A stretch of 64,000 bases of DNA from positions 7,316,001-7,380,000 of the forward strand of contig PYIU01000002.1 in assembly GCA_003415625.1 (NCBI GenBank), written 5' to 3'. Of the stretch, positions 10,847 to 22,469 are shown in pieces. How positions within the stretch are numbered: the stretch's first letter is position 1; each line of letters opens with the position of its first letter. The position numbers were made by a program, and so were the translations under genes. The notes beneath the pieces are model-generated. The model saw only the letters and a list, made by a program, of their open reading frames with translations, did not search any database and was not told the DNA's origin. This DNA comes from Aquanectria penicillioides (Eukaryota > Ascomycota > Sordariomycetes > Hypocreales > Nectriaceae).

Positions 10847-13042
10847 ATGGAACCTGAAATCCAAGATACTTCAACGTTTCTTGGAAGACAAAGCCCCAAA
10901 ACAGATGCTATGTCGTCGAATCTCAAACATGTCTTGCGCGACCGCCAGCAGGCCCGGAATCGCAAATCATGCCTCCCATGCCGTGAGCGCAAAGTGCGAT
11001 GCAATCGAGACCATCCGTGCCTAACCTGCTGCAAACGAGGACATCCAGATCTTTGTCATTACCAGGAACCATCTCAGCACGCGGCAATTCACCGTGGGAG
11101 CCCTATAGCCGGTAGCAGATCTCGGCCTATCAGCCCCCGAAGCCCCCAAAGCGGTAATAACATGGGCCCTGGCAGCCAACGGCGACCCGATGTTCTGGAT
11201 AGTCCAGTTGCAGGCACCGAATGCATGCAAACTCCAGCTGAGGCTCGAACTAGCTCGTCTCTGCTCGGTGGCCGGTCGATTCTCGCTGTGACACGAGAAA
11301 ACAGCGTCCAGCCTCTGGAAGATCCAGACCGGCAACGTGCCTTTGAGACGGGCATCCTACCGCTTCTTGGCATCGACAACGAGGCACCACGGAGTGAGGC
11401 AGAAACCCGCAATGATTTCTCTTACAACTCGCTGCCTAGGGATGAAGAAATGATCAGGTTGTTTGAGTCTTATCGCGACCGAGTACACCCGTTTCATTTC
11501 ATCATGTTTGACTTACCCCAAATCGAGAGGGCAATATGCGCCATCATTCTCACACGCACGAGATCGGGTAAAGAAGAACACCCTGGCCTACCAGTTGGAA
11601 TACATTTCTTGGGCCTTTTGCATGCAATATTAGCCTGCGGTGCACAGTTTTGTGACTTACCAGCGGATCGTCGCCTCTCATTATCCCAGACACATTGTAA
11701 GAACCGTCTCATGCTTGGCTCGCTCATGTCATGGCTAACTGTACAGCAAAATTGGCATTTGACGTTCTACGAACCACGGAGTACCTGTTAAAACCATGCC
11801 AAGAGGCCTTGCAGACGCTCCTTCTTCTTGGGAATGTTCTGCAAAATAACATGAATCCTCAAGCCGCGTGGATTTTGGGTGGAACCACGATTCGGCTGGC
11901 TCTTTCTTTAGGTATTCAAAAGTCGCCGAGAAGGCATACAAAAACCTCAATACGGCCTCAAGATGCTAAAAGTTTACGGTGCGTTTTTGTCTAGTTGATT
12001 CATACCAAGGCTCTAATTAGTTATCATTGACGACAGCCAAGCCATCGTGTGGCAAGATGCTCTTCTCTCACTTGCCTTTGACCGCCCTCCGGCTTCGCAC
12101 GAAATGAATCATGAAGACGATCTACCAATAATTATACCTTCGAATGGAAATGGAACCCTTAGCTATCGCGAATCGATGAATTGGCTCTGTCACACTATGC
12201 TCCGACATTCCACCAGGCGTACAAACCGTCCTTCAATGATTGATTTCACGCAACTCTTTGATGATATTCATATGATTGAGCGCGGCGAGGCCCCCCACTT
12301 ACAAAGTCGACACAGTTGCTCTAGTCTACAGGAAATTCAAGAACACTATAGTTTCGAGTTACACAAAAACTTTGCCGTCTCGACATTATGTCGACCTATA
12401 GTCTCCCGCAGCGTTCGTTCAACAATGGATCCATCAGATGCCGAGTTCGTGATGAACACTTTTAAAGCAACGCTGAAACGCAGTGCCGGGGCTTTTATTC
12501 AATTGCATTCCACTTCGAGCTATGCGCGGCGCTCATGGGCATTTGTCCACAATGGGCTGGCTTCAGTTCTCCTACTTAGCTTCATGGCAGATACCAGAAA
12601 CACACCAGAGACAAAAGAAATCCAGGCTGAGCTTATTCGATGCTTGATGGAAAGAGAACAAGAGTGGGCTGGAGGCACCGACCCAGGAAACACTACTCAA
12701 TTGTCGAATCCGCATAAAAAGAGTCTGAAAGCACTTTTGGCTCTGAGCAAGTTATCCGAAGACGATGGCACTAGGGGCCAAGGTGACATCACTGGTCAGA
12801 CCGAAGTCATCCTCAGCTCGTCACCAAAGCAGCCTAACCTAAGCAACGGGGCTGAAGTTCAAGGGTAAGTGTAAACTCTAGCACCGCTAAAGAAATACTA
12901 ATAAAATTACAGCAATTTTGACATGGATGACTGGCTACGTTCTTTCGATTTTGAAAATTATTCCCCTCTGGAAGCTTTCGACTTTATCATGTCTGACCAA
13001 AACGGATTAGATCTAGACCCGAGCTATATCGGTATAGCATAA
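10847..13042 (+). CDS. Zn2Cys6 transcription factor, candidate SdrA-type regulator
   Basis: Four exons (10847-11696, 11747-11978, 12037-12864, 12913-13042) give 679 residues. The zinc cluster is near residues 42-70 (KSCLPCRERKVRC followed by CLTCCKRGHPDLC). The middle carries the fungal-specific regulatory domain, with LRTTEYLLKPCQEALQTLLL and WILGGTTIRLALSLGI; the acidic C-terminus (DMDDWLRSFDFENY) may activate transcription. A second Met at residue 21 is an alternative start. The gene converges on the UbiD-type decarboxylase, 57 bp between stops, and UbiX lies just beyond. In Aspergillus niger a regulator of this class (SdrA) is linked to the equivalent decarboxylase and prenyltransferase genes and activates them with sorbic or cinnamic acid, so the same role is inferred here from position, not from sequence identity. 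Confidence 0.9.
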
Positions 13043-13099
13043 TGATAATATGTTCATTCTAATTCTAGTTTCTATATGGGATTTATGCCGTATTTCTCT

Positions 13100-14703
13100 C
13101 TAATCACTGAAGCCGAGGGACTTCCAACGAGCCAAGATATCCTCCTGCAGCTCAACCGGATAAGAGTTCTTGAAATCAGCCGCCTCCCAGGTCCTGCCGG
13201 TCGTGTACTCTGATGGCAGCAGACAGTTGGACACGACCTTTCCCCCGCGAGTCTTTGGTCCGCTTCCGTGAGACATGTAAGGAATCAGAGGGAACCCAGC
13301 AACGTCCTCAAAATGATATTCGTCCATTCCAGGGCGGCAGCGGGTACAAAAGGCCCAAATAACATCCTTGAAGTCGTACACGTCGATATCATCTCCTACA
13401 AGAACCAGGCGATGGATCGTGTAGCCGACCTTGTGGTTGAACACTACGGCACCAACCTTTCGGCAAAACTCCTCTGGATTTGTTTTGAGGGCTCGGAGTT
13501 TCTCGGTATCAACTTGGAGAGCAACCCATGTGACTTGAGACTCGAATGGCGAGAATGCTTCCTTGATGGGGAGTCCCTGCTCCCTGAGTCGGAACCCGAT
13601 CTCTGCAGCTGCAAGAGGACCAATCATGGTGTGCTATTGACCGTCAGTTCAATGTTCAACAACCCGAGGGTGAGGGTAATACCGTCTCATCTGTCAGTCT
13701 GCCGCAGTTGGACACCGGCAAAATAGCATCCATTCGGTGGGTAATCAAGTTGACAACGTACTTGGGCCACGGGTGAGTGTCTCCAGGAAAGACGTAACTA
13801 TTGGGAATTAGTGAATGATCCGAGGAGATATTAACACCAAACGTACCCATGCATCTCGCCAAAGGGTCCTTCCGGCGCTGTCTCGGTGATGGAGCAAGTT
13901 CCTTCAAAGACGATTTCGGCATTCGCCGGAACATAGAGGTCATTTGTCTCACACTTCACAACCTCCAAGGGTGAAGCAACTAGAGATCCAATGTACTCAG
14001 CCTCCGAAAGACCATCGGGGAGAGGCATGCTGGCTGCCATGATGGCTGCTGGAGGAACACCGAATACAAGTGCCCAGGGCATATCTTTGCCCTCCTTCTT
14101 CCACATTTGGTGGATTTGCCAGATGTGCTGGGGTTCGATGACAAGACCGGCTAAGTGGTCTCGATCATGCACCATTGCGCGTGCGATGGACCAGTTTGTC
14201 CACTTTCCATCCGGTGACTGCACGACGTGCATACCATATGTTTGGATGTATTTTCCACCATCAGCTTGGTGAAGAAGGGGAGCTGGCAGCTTTGTTAGGT
14301 CAAATTGATCTCGGGTCAATCGGATTTCCTTGCAAGGGCCACTTTCGACGATCTGAGGTGGGATTGGTCTTTGCGTCTTGGCGGCGATCATCTTGTTAAG
14401 GATCTCCTTCATCGATGCTGTGGGAGGCAGGCCAAGATGTCTGGCCAGCCTTCCATATCGTTGCTTGGGATCAGCTCGGAGGGAGTTGGGAGCTCCGAGA
14501 ATTCTCCAAAAGCCATCTGCGTCTTGTCCTTTGAGCTTGTTGAACAATGGAGCCTTTTCATTGTTTTCGGAAACCTTTCGGATAATCGCGCCAACCTCGA
14601 GGTTGGGATCACACTCCTCGTTGATCTCAACGAGATCACCGTCAGCTTTCAAAGCCTCGACAAACGAGCGGAAGCTCATATGAGGAAGATCTTGTGAAGA
14701 CAT
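13100..14703 (-). CDS. fdcA: UbiD-family ferulic/cinnamic/sorbic acid decarboxylase
   Basis: Three exons (14703-13847, 13797-13683, 13633-13100) join to 501 residues, the size of fungal Fdc1. The protein matches the Fdc1 pattern throughout: [11 protein letters not shown] with the catalytic Arg near 175, [16 protein letters not shown], and [22 protein letters not shown] with the two Glu of the E-R-E site near 278 and 283. The enzyme uses prenylated FMN to remove CO2 from alpha,beta-unsaturated acids such as cinnamic and sorbic acid by reversible cycloaddition, in the cytosol. It is transcribed away from the UbiX gene, from a shared 498-bp promoter, as expected for enzyme and cofactor maker. 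All key residues look intact. The symbol follows usage for this family; substrate range is inferred. Confidence 0.93.
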
Positions 14704-15201
14704 GTCGATGAGATTTGCAGGTTATAGGTTGTAAGTTATAGTTTGTCGTTTTATGTTTGAGACTGGAGATTGTATGAATGTTGAACTGAATGATGCGAAT
14801 TCTTGGGGAATATCCAAACTTGATGCAGCCACTCTAGTTGATATTTAAACACTACATCTTGCTCCCAAATCCACATCTTTACTACGAATTTGTCTATGAC
14901 GCAGAGATCCGAAAAGCTCCGAGCTCCGAGAGTTCGGGATATATGGGTCACCGACAACCTCCGAGGCGGAGCGGGACTCGCTCAGAGTGACCCAGTATTT
15001 TGCTTTCACACAAGGTCCGAGAAAGCCCGGAATATGACGAGGGAAGAGTTGGATTTGGTTTAAATGCCCATCAATGTTATCCATTAGCAAGACCTTTCTT
15101 CTATGCTACTACCACTCAACATTTCTCTTCTACATTACATCTTGAAGAACTTCAGTACTTTCAACAATTTTCGTTGTTGTATCCTACTCAATCTATCTAC
15201 A
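14704..15201. promoter_or_regulatory. Bidirectional promoter with five TCCGA(G/A) motifs
   Basis: The divergent UbiD and UbiX start codons are 498 bp apart. Within it TCCGAG or TCCGAA occurs at 14908, 14918, 14925, 14960 and 15016, all in the same orientation, and the inverted pair CTCCG-AGG-CGGAG lies at 14959-14971 (CCG-N3-CGG). CGG half-sites in this arrangement are what Zn2Cys6 dimers bind, so this is the likely target of the neighbouring regulator (inference). Confidence 0.6.
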
Positions 15202-15792
15202 ATGACAGAGATTGAGAAGAAGAGAATTGTTGTGGCCATGACCGGTGCCACCGGGGCTCAGATTGGCATTCAAATTTTACAAGTCCTTCGGAGACTCAAT
15301 GTGGAGACACATCTCATTATCAGCAAATGGGCAGCTGAAACCATCAAATACGAGACAGATTACACACCCGCAGCAGTGCGCGCTCTCGCAGATTACAGCT
15401 ACAGCTCACACGACTTGGCCGCACCAATCTCAAGCGGCTCATATCGAATCGATGGCATGATAGTAGTGCCGTGTTCCGTAAAGACTTTGGCAACTATCAA
15501 TGCAGGCATTTGCGATGACCTCATTTCCAGGGCAGCTGATGTTTGCCTCAAGGAGCGCAGGCAACTTGTCCTCTCTGTACGGGAAACACCCTTTAGCGAC
15601 ATCCATCTTAGGAATATGCTAGACGTGAGCCGAGCTGGTGCTATCATTGCACCTCCAGTTATGGCCTTTTACTCACACCCTTACACCATCGAAGATGTAT
15701 TGAACCAAATGGTTGGGCGACTTTTGGATCTTTTCGACTTGGACACACGGGATTTTAAGAGATGGGAAGGGATGCAAAACGGCAAGACATGA
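15202..15792 (+). CDS. padA: UbiX-type flavin prenyltransferase (PAD1-like)
   Basis: An intronless frame encodes 196 residues, typical for UbiX/Pad1. It starts MTEIEKKRIVVAMTGATGAQ with the glycine-rich FMN-binding loop, then SGSYRIDGMIVVPCSVKTLA and LSVRETPFSDIHLRNM, hallmarks of the family. UbiX attaches dimethylallyl phosphate to FMN and closes a fourth ring, giving prenyl-FMN, the cofactor of UbiD decarboxylases; it does not decarboxylate by itself. The ATG at 15202, preceded by CTACA, is chosen over an upstream in-frame one at 15103 because the longer N-terminus (many Ser, Leu, Phe) is unlike the family, although it might serve as an organelle signal as in yeast Pad1. Paired with the UbiD gene across one promoter. 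Confidence 0.93.
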   Translation: MTEIEKKRIVVAMTGATGAQIGIQILQVLRRLNVETHLIISKWAAETIKYETDYTPAAVRALADYSYSSHDLAAPISSGSYRIDGMIVVPCSVKTLATINAGICDDLISRAADVCLKERRQLVLSVRETPFSDIHLRNMLDVSRAGAIIAPPVMAFYSHPYTIEDVLNQMVGRLLDLFDLDTRDFKRWEGMQNGKT

Positions 15793-17797
15793 CCTGGACC
15801 TATATTAAAGCCACATATAAGTTTTTATGGATTCTTAGTGCTGAAATAGACAATTAAAATGGTTAAATTTTGAGCAAATTCCCTTGCTATTAAGTGGCGT
15901 CGAGGACCATCTGACAGTTCTGACGCATCCAATTTAGCTGCCATGCACGCTAAATTTACCATCTCCTAAAACCCGATGGACGACGGCCTATCCTTCAGTG
16001 GGACCAGAGTTACATCTCGGCCTTGCCGAGACAATAGACTGCTACAGCCATGGCCATAGGCGAGTAACGGCTCCGGCGGGCGTCATAAAATAACTACGAT
16101 ATGTCGTCAAGAGTTTGAGACCACAAGACATAACCATACGGTTCATATAAACCTCTTGCATTTTTTCCCTCACGTTTTGCCACCATCATAAGACATGTAT
16201 AGTTAGATTTATGGCTGTTAGAGGACCAACCTTGCTGGCCAGCCGTAGTGGATTTGGAAGAGCATGTCTAACTCCCTCTGTGGTGTGTTCGATAAAGAGG
16301 GTTCCTGGAAACCAAATAGGCGACGGCAATTGCTAAATTTACTGAGAACCAAGTGAGTTGATGCAAAAGTTTGATTATGAATGGGAGCGACTTCAGTCAA
16401 CGTACATATTAGTCTCTCAAGTAAGCTCCATAAATATGAGGTCTACCACTTCACTCGAGTTCTACCCAGGATCTCAGAAACAATGGGCATTTCTCCTTGC
16501 GTTGCATCGCGATTCCCAGGTTCTTGTCGAGCCATGATGAAAAACGAGAATATTCAACAACAATGAGAAATAAAGAACTCTAAGAGAAAGGAGGCTGCGG
16601 AGAACACAGGGCGGTCGATAGCTCAAATGCATTTTCATCTTGCTTTTGGGTGGAACAGAAGGGAAACCCTTCTCATAGCCATGGCCTGTATCTGCAACCC
16701 GCATTGTTAGTTCGGGTAGGCGAAAAGCCCAGTGGTTTCAGCTGAGCTATCTTTTTAGGCATTAGAATGCTATTTGGAAACAGGATGGGTTGCCCGACCA
16801 AGCGGAGGAAGTTGGGCACTGCAGAGATGTCTTGGCATGTCTCGGGGCTCTAGCAGACTAACAATCCATAATATTCTCAAGGAGAGCCTTCCGGAATTTG
16901 GGGAAGAAAAATTTACTATCCAGATATAGATTACTACGTGTCTTATCTAAGAGCAAGTATTTCTGTCGCAGCGAGCAGAGTTGCATCAATAACAGCCGAA
17001 GGACGGTATATCACAGTTATGGATGCAGCTTTATGCAGAGTGCCACAATATGTAACCTCACTTGGGCTCGGGATCGGTTTCTGAATTCTTACTAGAACCA
17101 AAATAGACAAAATATTTGGCTTAGCGTCAGCGAGGCTAATACAGTGATGTTATCGCATTGACCAGAGTCAAAGGCCGATAGAGGTTTGAGATTAGTGACT
17201 ATGTTGGCAAAAGTCGGCCTGTGATTGAGTGTGAAGAATTAGACTGGTAGTCCAGACTGTTACACCACGGGTGAGGATTAGTTGAGTCAAACAAAATACT
17301 CTCTTGGAGTTTCTGAAATAAGATCAATGCTGCTTGCTCATTGATGGCAGATGCGTAACCGAGAGGAGTGGACGGAAAATGTCTGGGAATAGCCAGGACA
17401 AAAAAAAAGACAAAAAGAAATTAAAAAAAGTAAAAAAAAAAGGCATTGGAGAAGGATCGGCTTGGTTGGACTGGACAGCACAGTGGAAGAACACGACATG
17501 CATCCAAGAATGATCAACAAAGTCTCATTTCATTTATCCGTTTTATAAGTCTTTTTCCAATTACAAATGAACTTCTCAAGTAAATTGGCCACATCCCGAC
17601 ACCTGTTGCCGACTCTGTAATTCCGAATAACCCCGCTGTGAGTGGCCACTAAAGGCGACATACAAACCGGACGTTTGGCATCCGATTGGCCAACTAAGCG
17701 GTCATCGGACGCGGATATGCCGCGTCGTCGATCGGGCCAGTGGGAGCGCCGTTCCGATAGGCTCGAGCCCGAGAACAAGTCCGAAGCCGTCTCTGGG
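15793..17797. other. Intergenic, about 2 kb
   Basis: No gene family recognised on either strand; frames are short and overlap each other. A-rich tracts lie near 17398-17445. No tRNA or rRNA fold recognised. Confidence 0.5.
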
Positions 17798-17819
17798 ACG
17801 TGCCGGAGACGTGCCGGAG
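17798..17819. promoter_or_regulatory. Tandem ACGTGCCGGAG repeat upstream of the flavoprotein gene
   Basis: The 11-mer ACGTGCCGGAG occurs twice head to tail, about 190-210 bp before the monooxygenase start. Each copy has an ACGTG core and a CCGGAG (CGG) half-site. Perfect tandem copies in a GC-rich stretch suggest a binding site for a bHLH/bZIP or Zn2Cys6 factor; which one is unknown. Confidence 0.45.
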
Positions 17820-18007
17820 AGGATTCGTCTGCGAGGAATACATATCAAGCTGGCGGCCCGGTGGTGAAGGTCGGTCTCCCCACGAGCAACTGCCAGTCTC
17901 TAGGTCTCTCCTCGGATCGACAGAGTATCGATTGCTGAAGATCGAAACGTTGAATAGTTGAACCCATTGAGCTTGAGCCCCGTCAGACACGAGAAACACT
18001 CTTCATC

Positions 18008-19567
18008 ATGAACGGCAATGGACTAAACGGCCGCGAGCAAAACGGCCATGCACAGAATGGTCATGCGCAGGCACAGACACAGGCGGCCAATGGTGATGGT
18101 GCTAGTCCTGGTGCTACCAACTTGCGCGTAGCTATTATTGGCGCAGGTATGTATGATATCGTTCCAACCAATCCTGGAACCCTTGTCCTTGGATCCTTGA
18201 AAGCATGACGCTCACTGCGACACAGGCATGGGCGGCTTGGCCACTGCGCTTGCGCTGGCGAGAAAGGGCTTCAAGAACATTGAAGTGTTTGAGAATGCTC
18301 CCGGCCTGGGCTTTGTAGGCGCCGGAATTCAGATGGCACCCAACATGGTTCGTGTTCTGAGCCGCCTTGGAGCCTGGGAGAGTATCGAGGCCGAGGCCAC
18401 AGAGGTGCTCGAGGCGAGTGTTCGAGGTATGTGACTCTGCCAACCGTCTATCGAATGTTGAATCGCTAACATGGCAATCAAGATGGTGCCACAAACAAGG
18501 AGTTGACCCATGTTATGATGCCCGACATCCGCAAGAAGTACGGCTACCCGCACTGCACTGGACACCGTGCTTCCCTGGCTGGAGGTCTCTACGATGCATG
18601 CAAGGAAGAATCCGCAATTACCTGGAGCTTTGGCTGCACATTCGACGGCATCGACCAGTTCACTCCTACCCCAACCTTCACAGTGAACACTCGGGATGGA
18701 GAGTCCCGGCAAGTTGAGTGCGATATTCTCCTGGCCGCAGACGGTATCAAGTCTCGGGCTCGCGCCCAGATCCTCGCCCGAATCGGAGCCCCCGGCGTGG
18801 TTGAGGACACCGGCCAGGCCGCCTACCGCATCATGCTCCCTCGCGAGAAGATGCTAGCGGATCCCGAGATGGCAGAGCTCATCAACAGCGACCGCGTGAC
18901 GCGATGGATCGGAGAGAAGCGCCATTGGATTGCTTACCCCGTGGCCGGCAAGACCATCTACAACTTGTCGTCGACACAGCCCGACACGAAATTCGCTGCT
19001 GCGCCCTCAGCAACCTACACAACCACGGGCTCCAAGAAGGATATGATGGACGTCTACGACGACTACTGCCCCTTGGTGAAGCGCATGCTCGACTTGGTTC
19101 CCGACGGCGAGGTTTGCGAGTGGAAGCTGCGAAAGCACGCGCCTTTGCCCACCTGGTCGTTCGGCACCATTGCCCTTATCGGCGATGCCTGTCACCCAAC
19201 ACTCCCGCATCTCAACCAAGGCGCTGGCCTGGCCATCGAAGATGCCGCCGTTCTAGGCGAGGTTCTATCCCGCGCCCCTGACTCATCGCGCCAGACAATC
19301 AACAAGTGCCTGAAAGTGTACGAGCTCTTGCGCAAGGAGCGCGCCACAACCTTGGTCGACCTGGCCGCCCTCTCGGGGCGAACACTGCATCTCGGATCCG
19401 GCCAGGCCAAGGAGGAGAGAGATCGCCAGTTTGCGGAGGCGAACAAGAGCGGGAAGAATATCCCCGACAAGTGGGCTTCTCCCGAAGTCCAGGAGATGAT
19501 TTACGGACACGATTGCATGAAGGTGGCCGGAGAGAAGTTTGACGAGCTATTCAACGGACTAGCATAA
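18008..19567 (+). CDS. FAD-dependent aromatic hydroxylase (salicylate hydroxylase-like)
   Basis: Three exons (18008-18146, 18226-18426, 18483-19567) give 474 residues. A low-complexity Asn/Gly/Gln leader of about 35 residues is followed by the Rossmann motif VAIIGAGMGGLATALALA (FAD ADP-moiety), GAGIQMAPNMVRVL, the DILLAADGIKSRAR strand (DG motif) and the second FAD motif LIGDACHPTLPHLNQGAGLA. These are the landmarks of group A flavoprotein monooxygenases, which use NADH or NADPH and O2 to hydroxylate aromatic acids; salicylate 1-hydroxylase and 6-hydroxynicotinate hydroxylase are close family types. The first intron splits the GAG codons of the Rossmann motif. Between the decarboxylase pair and a second regulator plus carrier, it fits an aromatic-acid degradation unit, but the substrate cannot be read. 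Confidence 0.88.
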
Positions 19568-19802
19568 AATCCCAAGTTCATTTATTTTTAGCGTACAATA
19601 GTTCCCCAAGAAATATTCCTATAGAATATTTATCCTTTGAAAAATAAAACGCCTTTAAATGTAGAATATTAACAATTCCCAGTGCCATGCCAGTTCACAT
19701 AATACCCATAGTTTGAGAATTCATTATGTTTACGCTTAGATTCATCCATATGCCATCTGGGCCATTTTCTTTTTTTTTTCTTTTTTTTTTCAGTAAATTC
19801 CG

Positions 19803-22469
19803 TCATTGATTCCATCTTTCCGTCATACCACTTGAATCATAGGTGTTGAGGCTATGCTCCATGCTGAGAACGTCGGATCCCATAAACTCATTATCGCCCA
19901 GCTGACGAAAAACATCGTCCACAGACCCAAACATAAAGTCCAGAAAGTCGTCTTGCAGTGCGGGACCGTTTGCGGATTCCTCCAAGCCCTGCTTCTCCGC
20001 TGGATCAAGGGCTATAAATGGAGCATTGTGTCAGCACGGTTCTCGTCAAGTCCGGGGTCGGATAGAACAATGGGGAAGGCATCGCCATACAAGCCGTCTT
20101 AATCATATCCAAGTATCTGTGTAGGCACTGGTGGGCCTTTGCGCTCAAAAGACTGGAGCCACCGACGGACTTCAATGAGTCCAGGCCTTCGAGCAAGAAT
20201 TGTTCTACTTCAGAGCTTGTGATGCCAATAACGGTTGCCAAGTTATTGGAGTGAAGGCAAATCAGCCAGAAGGAGAAGCCATGTAAGCAGCTGGTAAGGG
20301 CTATGGGCCCAAGTCAGATTTTAATTTGAAGGGGTATGGAATCATGTCGCCTACCTGTAAAATTGCATATCCACCACGCAGCGTTGCCTCGAAGAAATGG
20401 CCGCGATTGACGGAGGATCGCAGATAAAATCCTCTGGAACTCCTTAATGGCCTCCCAATCCTTCTTCAGCACCGACACCGAAGTCTCCAACATTATTCCA
20501 GACAAGGTATCGCCCGCATTGTTGTTCGTAGCTTGCCCCAGTACCGTCAACAAAGTTGGTGCGCTGACGATCATCACCGTCCGGTCGTAGTATAGCGAGA
20601 GAAGTAGCGCATGGGCTTCGGACTGAAATGTGTCTCCTGACCACGACTCCAGGTCGGCCTTGGAGCTGAGGGTGACAAAGTGGTCGTTTTGGTATCGTTG
20701 GTGGTCCAGCAAGTCTAAGAGTTCGAGGGCCTTCATAACCATGTCTCTCGGCGGTAACTGAGTATGTAGTTCCAAATTGGAGCCATAAATGGAGTCCATT
20801 GTCACCCCTATCGTTTCGTGCAACGATCTGAATCTGTTATTAGTCTATGAACTTGTTTCGACGCGATGGGCGACTCGTACATGAGATGACTAAAGAAAAT
20901 AGAACTCTTCAATGACGAAGATGTCTTGATGCTTCCCGCTGGGAGTCTCGGAGCAATACTGTCTGGTATTTCAATCCGAACATAATTGGGAGGAATAAGA
21001 CAAGGGCGTCCTAATGATACGCTTAGAATCCTGCATCTAGTCAGCTCTGCAATGACAATCCCCTATCTTCATGCGTCCATACCTGTCTTGATTAACTACG
21101 GCAAACCAGATTTTCACTCGAAGCTCCTTCTCTTGCACACCGAGATGCTCGTATGAAGACGGCGAATGAAGACCAAGCTGATATGAGACTTTGACTGCTA
21201 GGGAATGAGACGTTAAACTAGTCATGGCGCGTTGAGTATTTTGTTGATAGCTCCCCAGGAGGAGTAATGCTTGAACTATGACGGATTAGTTTGATGGAGC
21301 CTATGAGTGTTGGGGACAGGAACTCCACCTGTTTCTAAATTCCAGCTTCCCACGGTCTGTTCATTCACTAATAAAAGTCCCAGTGCTCGGTGGTAGAAGG
21401 GCTCCGGAGAGACGCTGTCAAGCGTTGACAAGGCATGAGCAAAGACGACATTCAGCAAGGCCCTGGTCGGTCGTGAATGTGGCGTGTCTTGCCCAAAACT
21501 GCCGCCGATTCTATTAATCTCTCGTAGTAGAGGCGCTTCAGTAATGTAAGGCAAAACGGCGCCAACAGTGTCAAAGAATCGCGCAATCCATTCGATGCAG
21601 GTACGAGGATCCGGGAAGCCTTGCTCGGATCTCCGCATCGCAGCCTGATCTGGCCCCGGCGGTCGGTCTAGTTGTTTAAGGAAAGACTTTTCAGTGATGG
21701 GACTTGAAGATGGACCCTCCTGATAAATGTGTGCACCGCGGACACGCAAATTAGTAATTACGGTGGAAATAAAGCGAAATACTGCGTGGTTAGAACTGGG
21801 GCCTAAGCAAGTATGAGCAGCTTCATCTTGTAGAGTGAGAGTGAGATGGGCGATATCGGACTCACCAAAGTATCCAATATCCGCCCCCGGCTGGCGATCG
21901 AATGCGCCGGTTGCCAAGATGTCGGCAGCAGATTCGGGATTTGTCTCCTGGCTTTCAGCCTCTGAAACACCGCCGGGAGTGTCCTTTAACAGTGGCGATC
22001 TACCTTGCTCATTGCTGAGGCTGGTGCCGGGGTCGAGGACCTGTCCAGAGGTTGATACGACGGCCAGCCGAGTCTCGAGCTCTGCCACTCTGTTTCGCAA
22101 AGCCAGAAGTGCCCTGTGGCCATCTATCACTCTTAATATTCATATTTCTTCCACTCATTTTTGCAGTTTTTAGTGACTGCGCGGGGCATCAAGATGAGAA
22201 GTGATGGAACTGACCTTCGATCTTCCTGTCGCTCCAGCCGCTTGTCCCAGACGGTCTGCGTATAGACGCATTCGACGTTGCGCGACGCACAGCGCCCACA
22301 CACGGGCCGGTTGCTATCACACTGGATTTTTAGGCCTCTGTCAGCATGTTCCAGCGCACACATGTTTCTACTTGCAGCGCCATACTTTTGATTTCGTCTG
22401 TCGACAGCCGTTGCAGGCGACGGCTGCGCGCGGGCGCTTGACCAGCGGAGCGCTGGAGTGTTGCATCAT
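19803..22469 (-). CDS. Zn2Cys6 transcription factor
   Basis: Eight exons (22469-22386, 22321-22215, 22131-21329, 21275-21083, 21030-20881, 20833-20355, 20300-20091, 20011-19803) keep frame through seven introns and give 744 residues. The zinc cluster (VACNGCRQTKSK, then CDSNRPVCGRCASRNVEC, residues about 19-46) is split by the first intron after the second cysteine. A coiled-coil-like LRNRVAELETRLAV follows, then the fungal regulatory domain (ALLLLGSYQQNTQRAM, VSYQLGLHS) and an acidic tail (LQDDFLDFMFGSVDDVF). Its 3' end faces the 3' end of the flavoprotein gene 235 bp away, so it is the nearest candidate regulator for that gene and for the MFS gene upstream (inference). The second ATG, 3 bp downstream, is equally possible as start. 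Confidence 0.88.

Noticed and set aside
15103..15201. Upstream in-frame start for the UbiX gene
   Set aside because: The extra 33 residues are unlike UbiX proteins; the ATG at 15202 has better context. An organelle signal is not excluded.
18135..19510. Several antisense frames over the flavoprotein gene
   Set aside because: Shadows of a strongly supported coding region, no family motifs.
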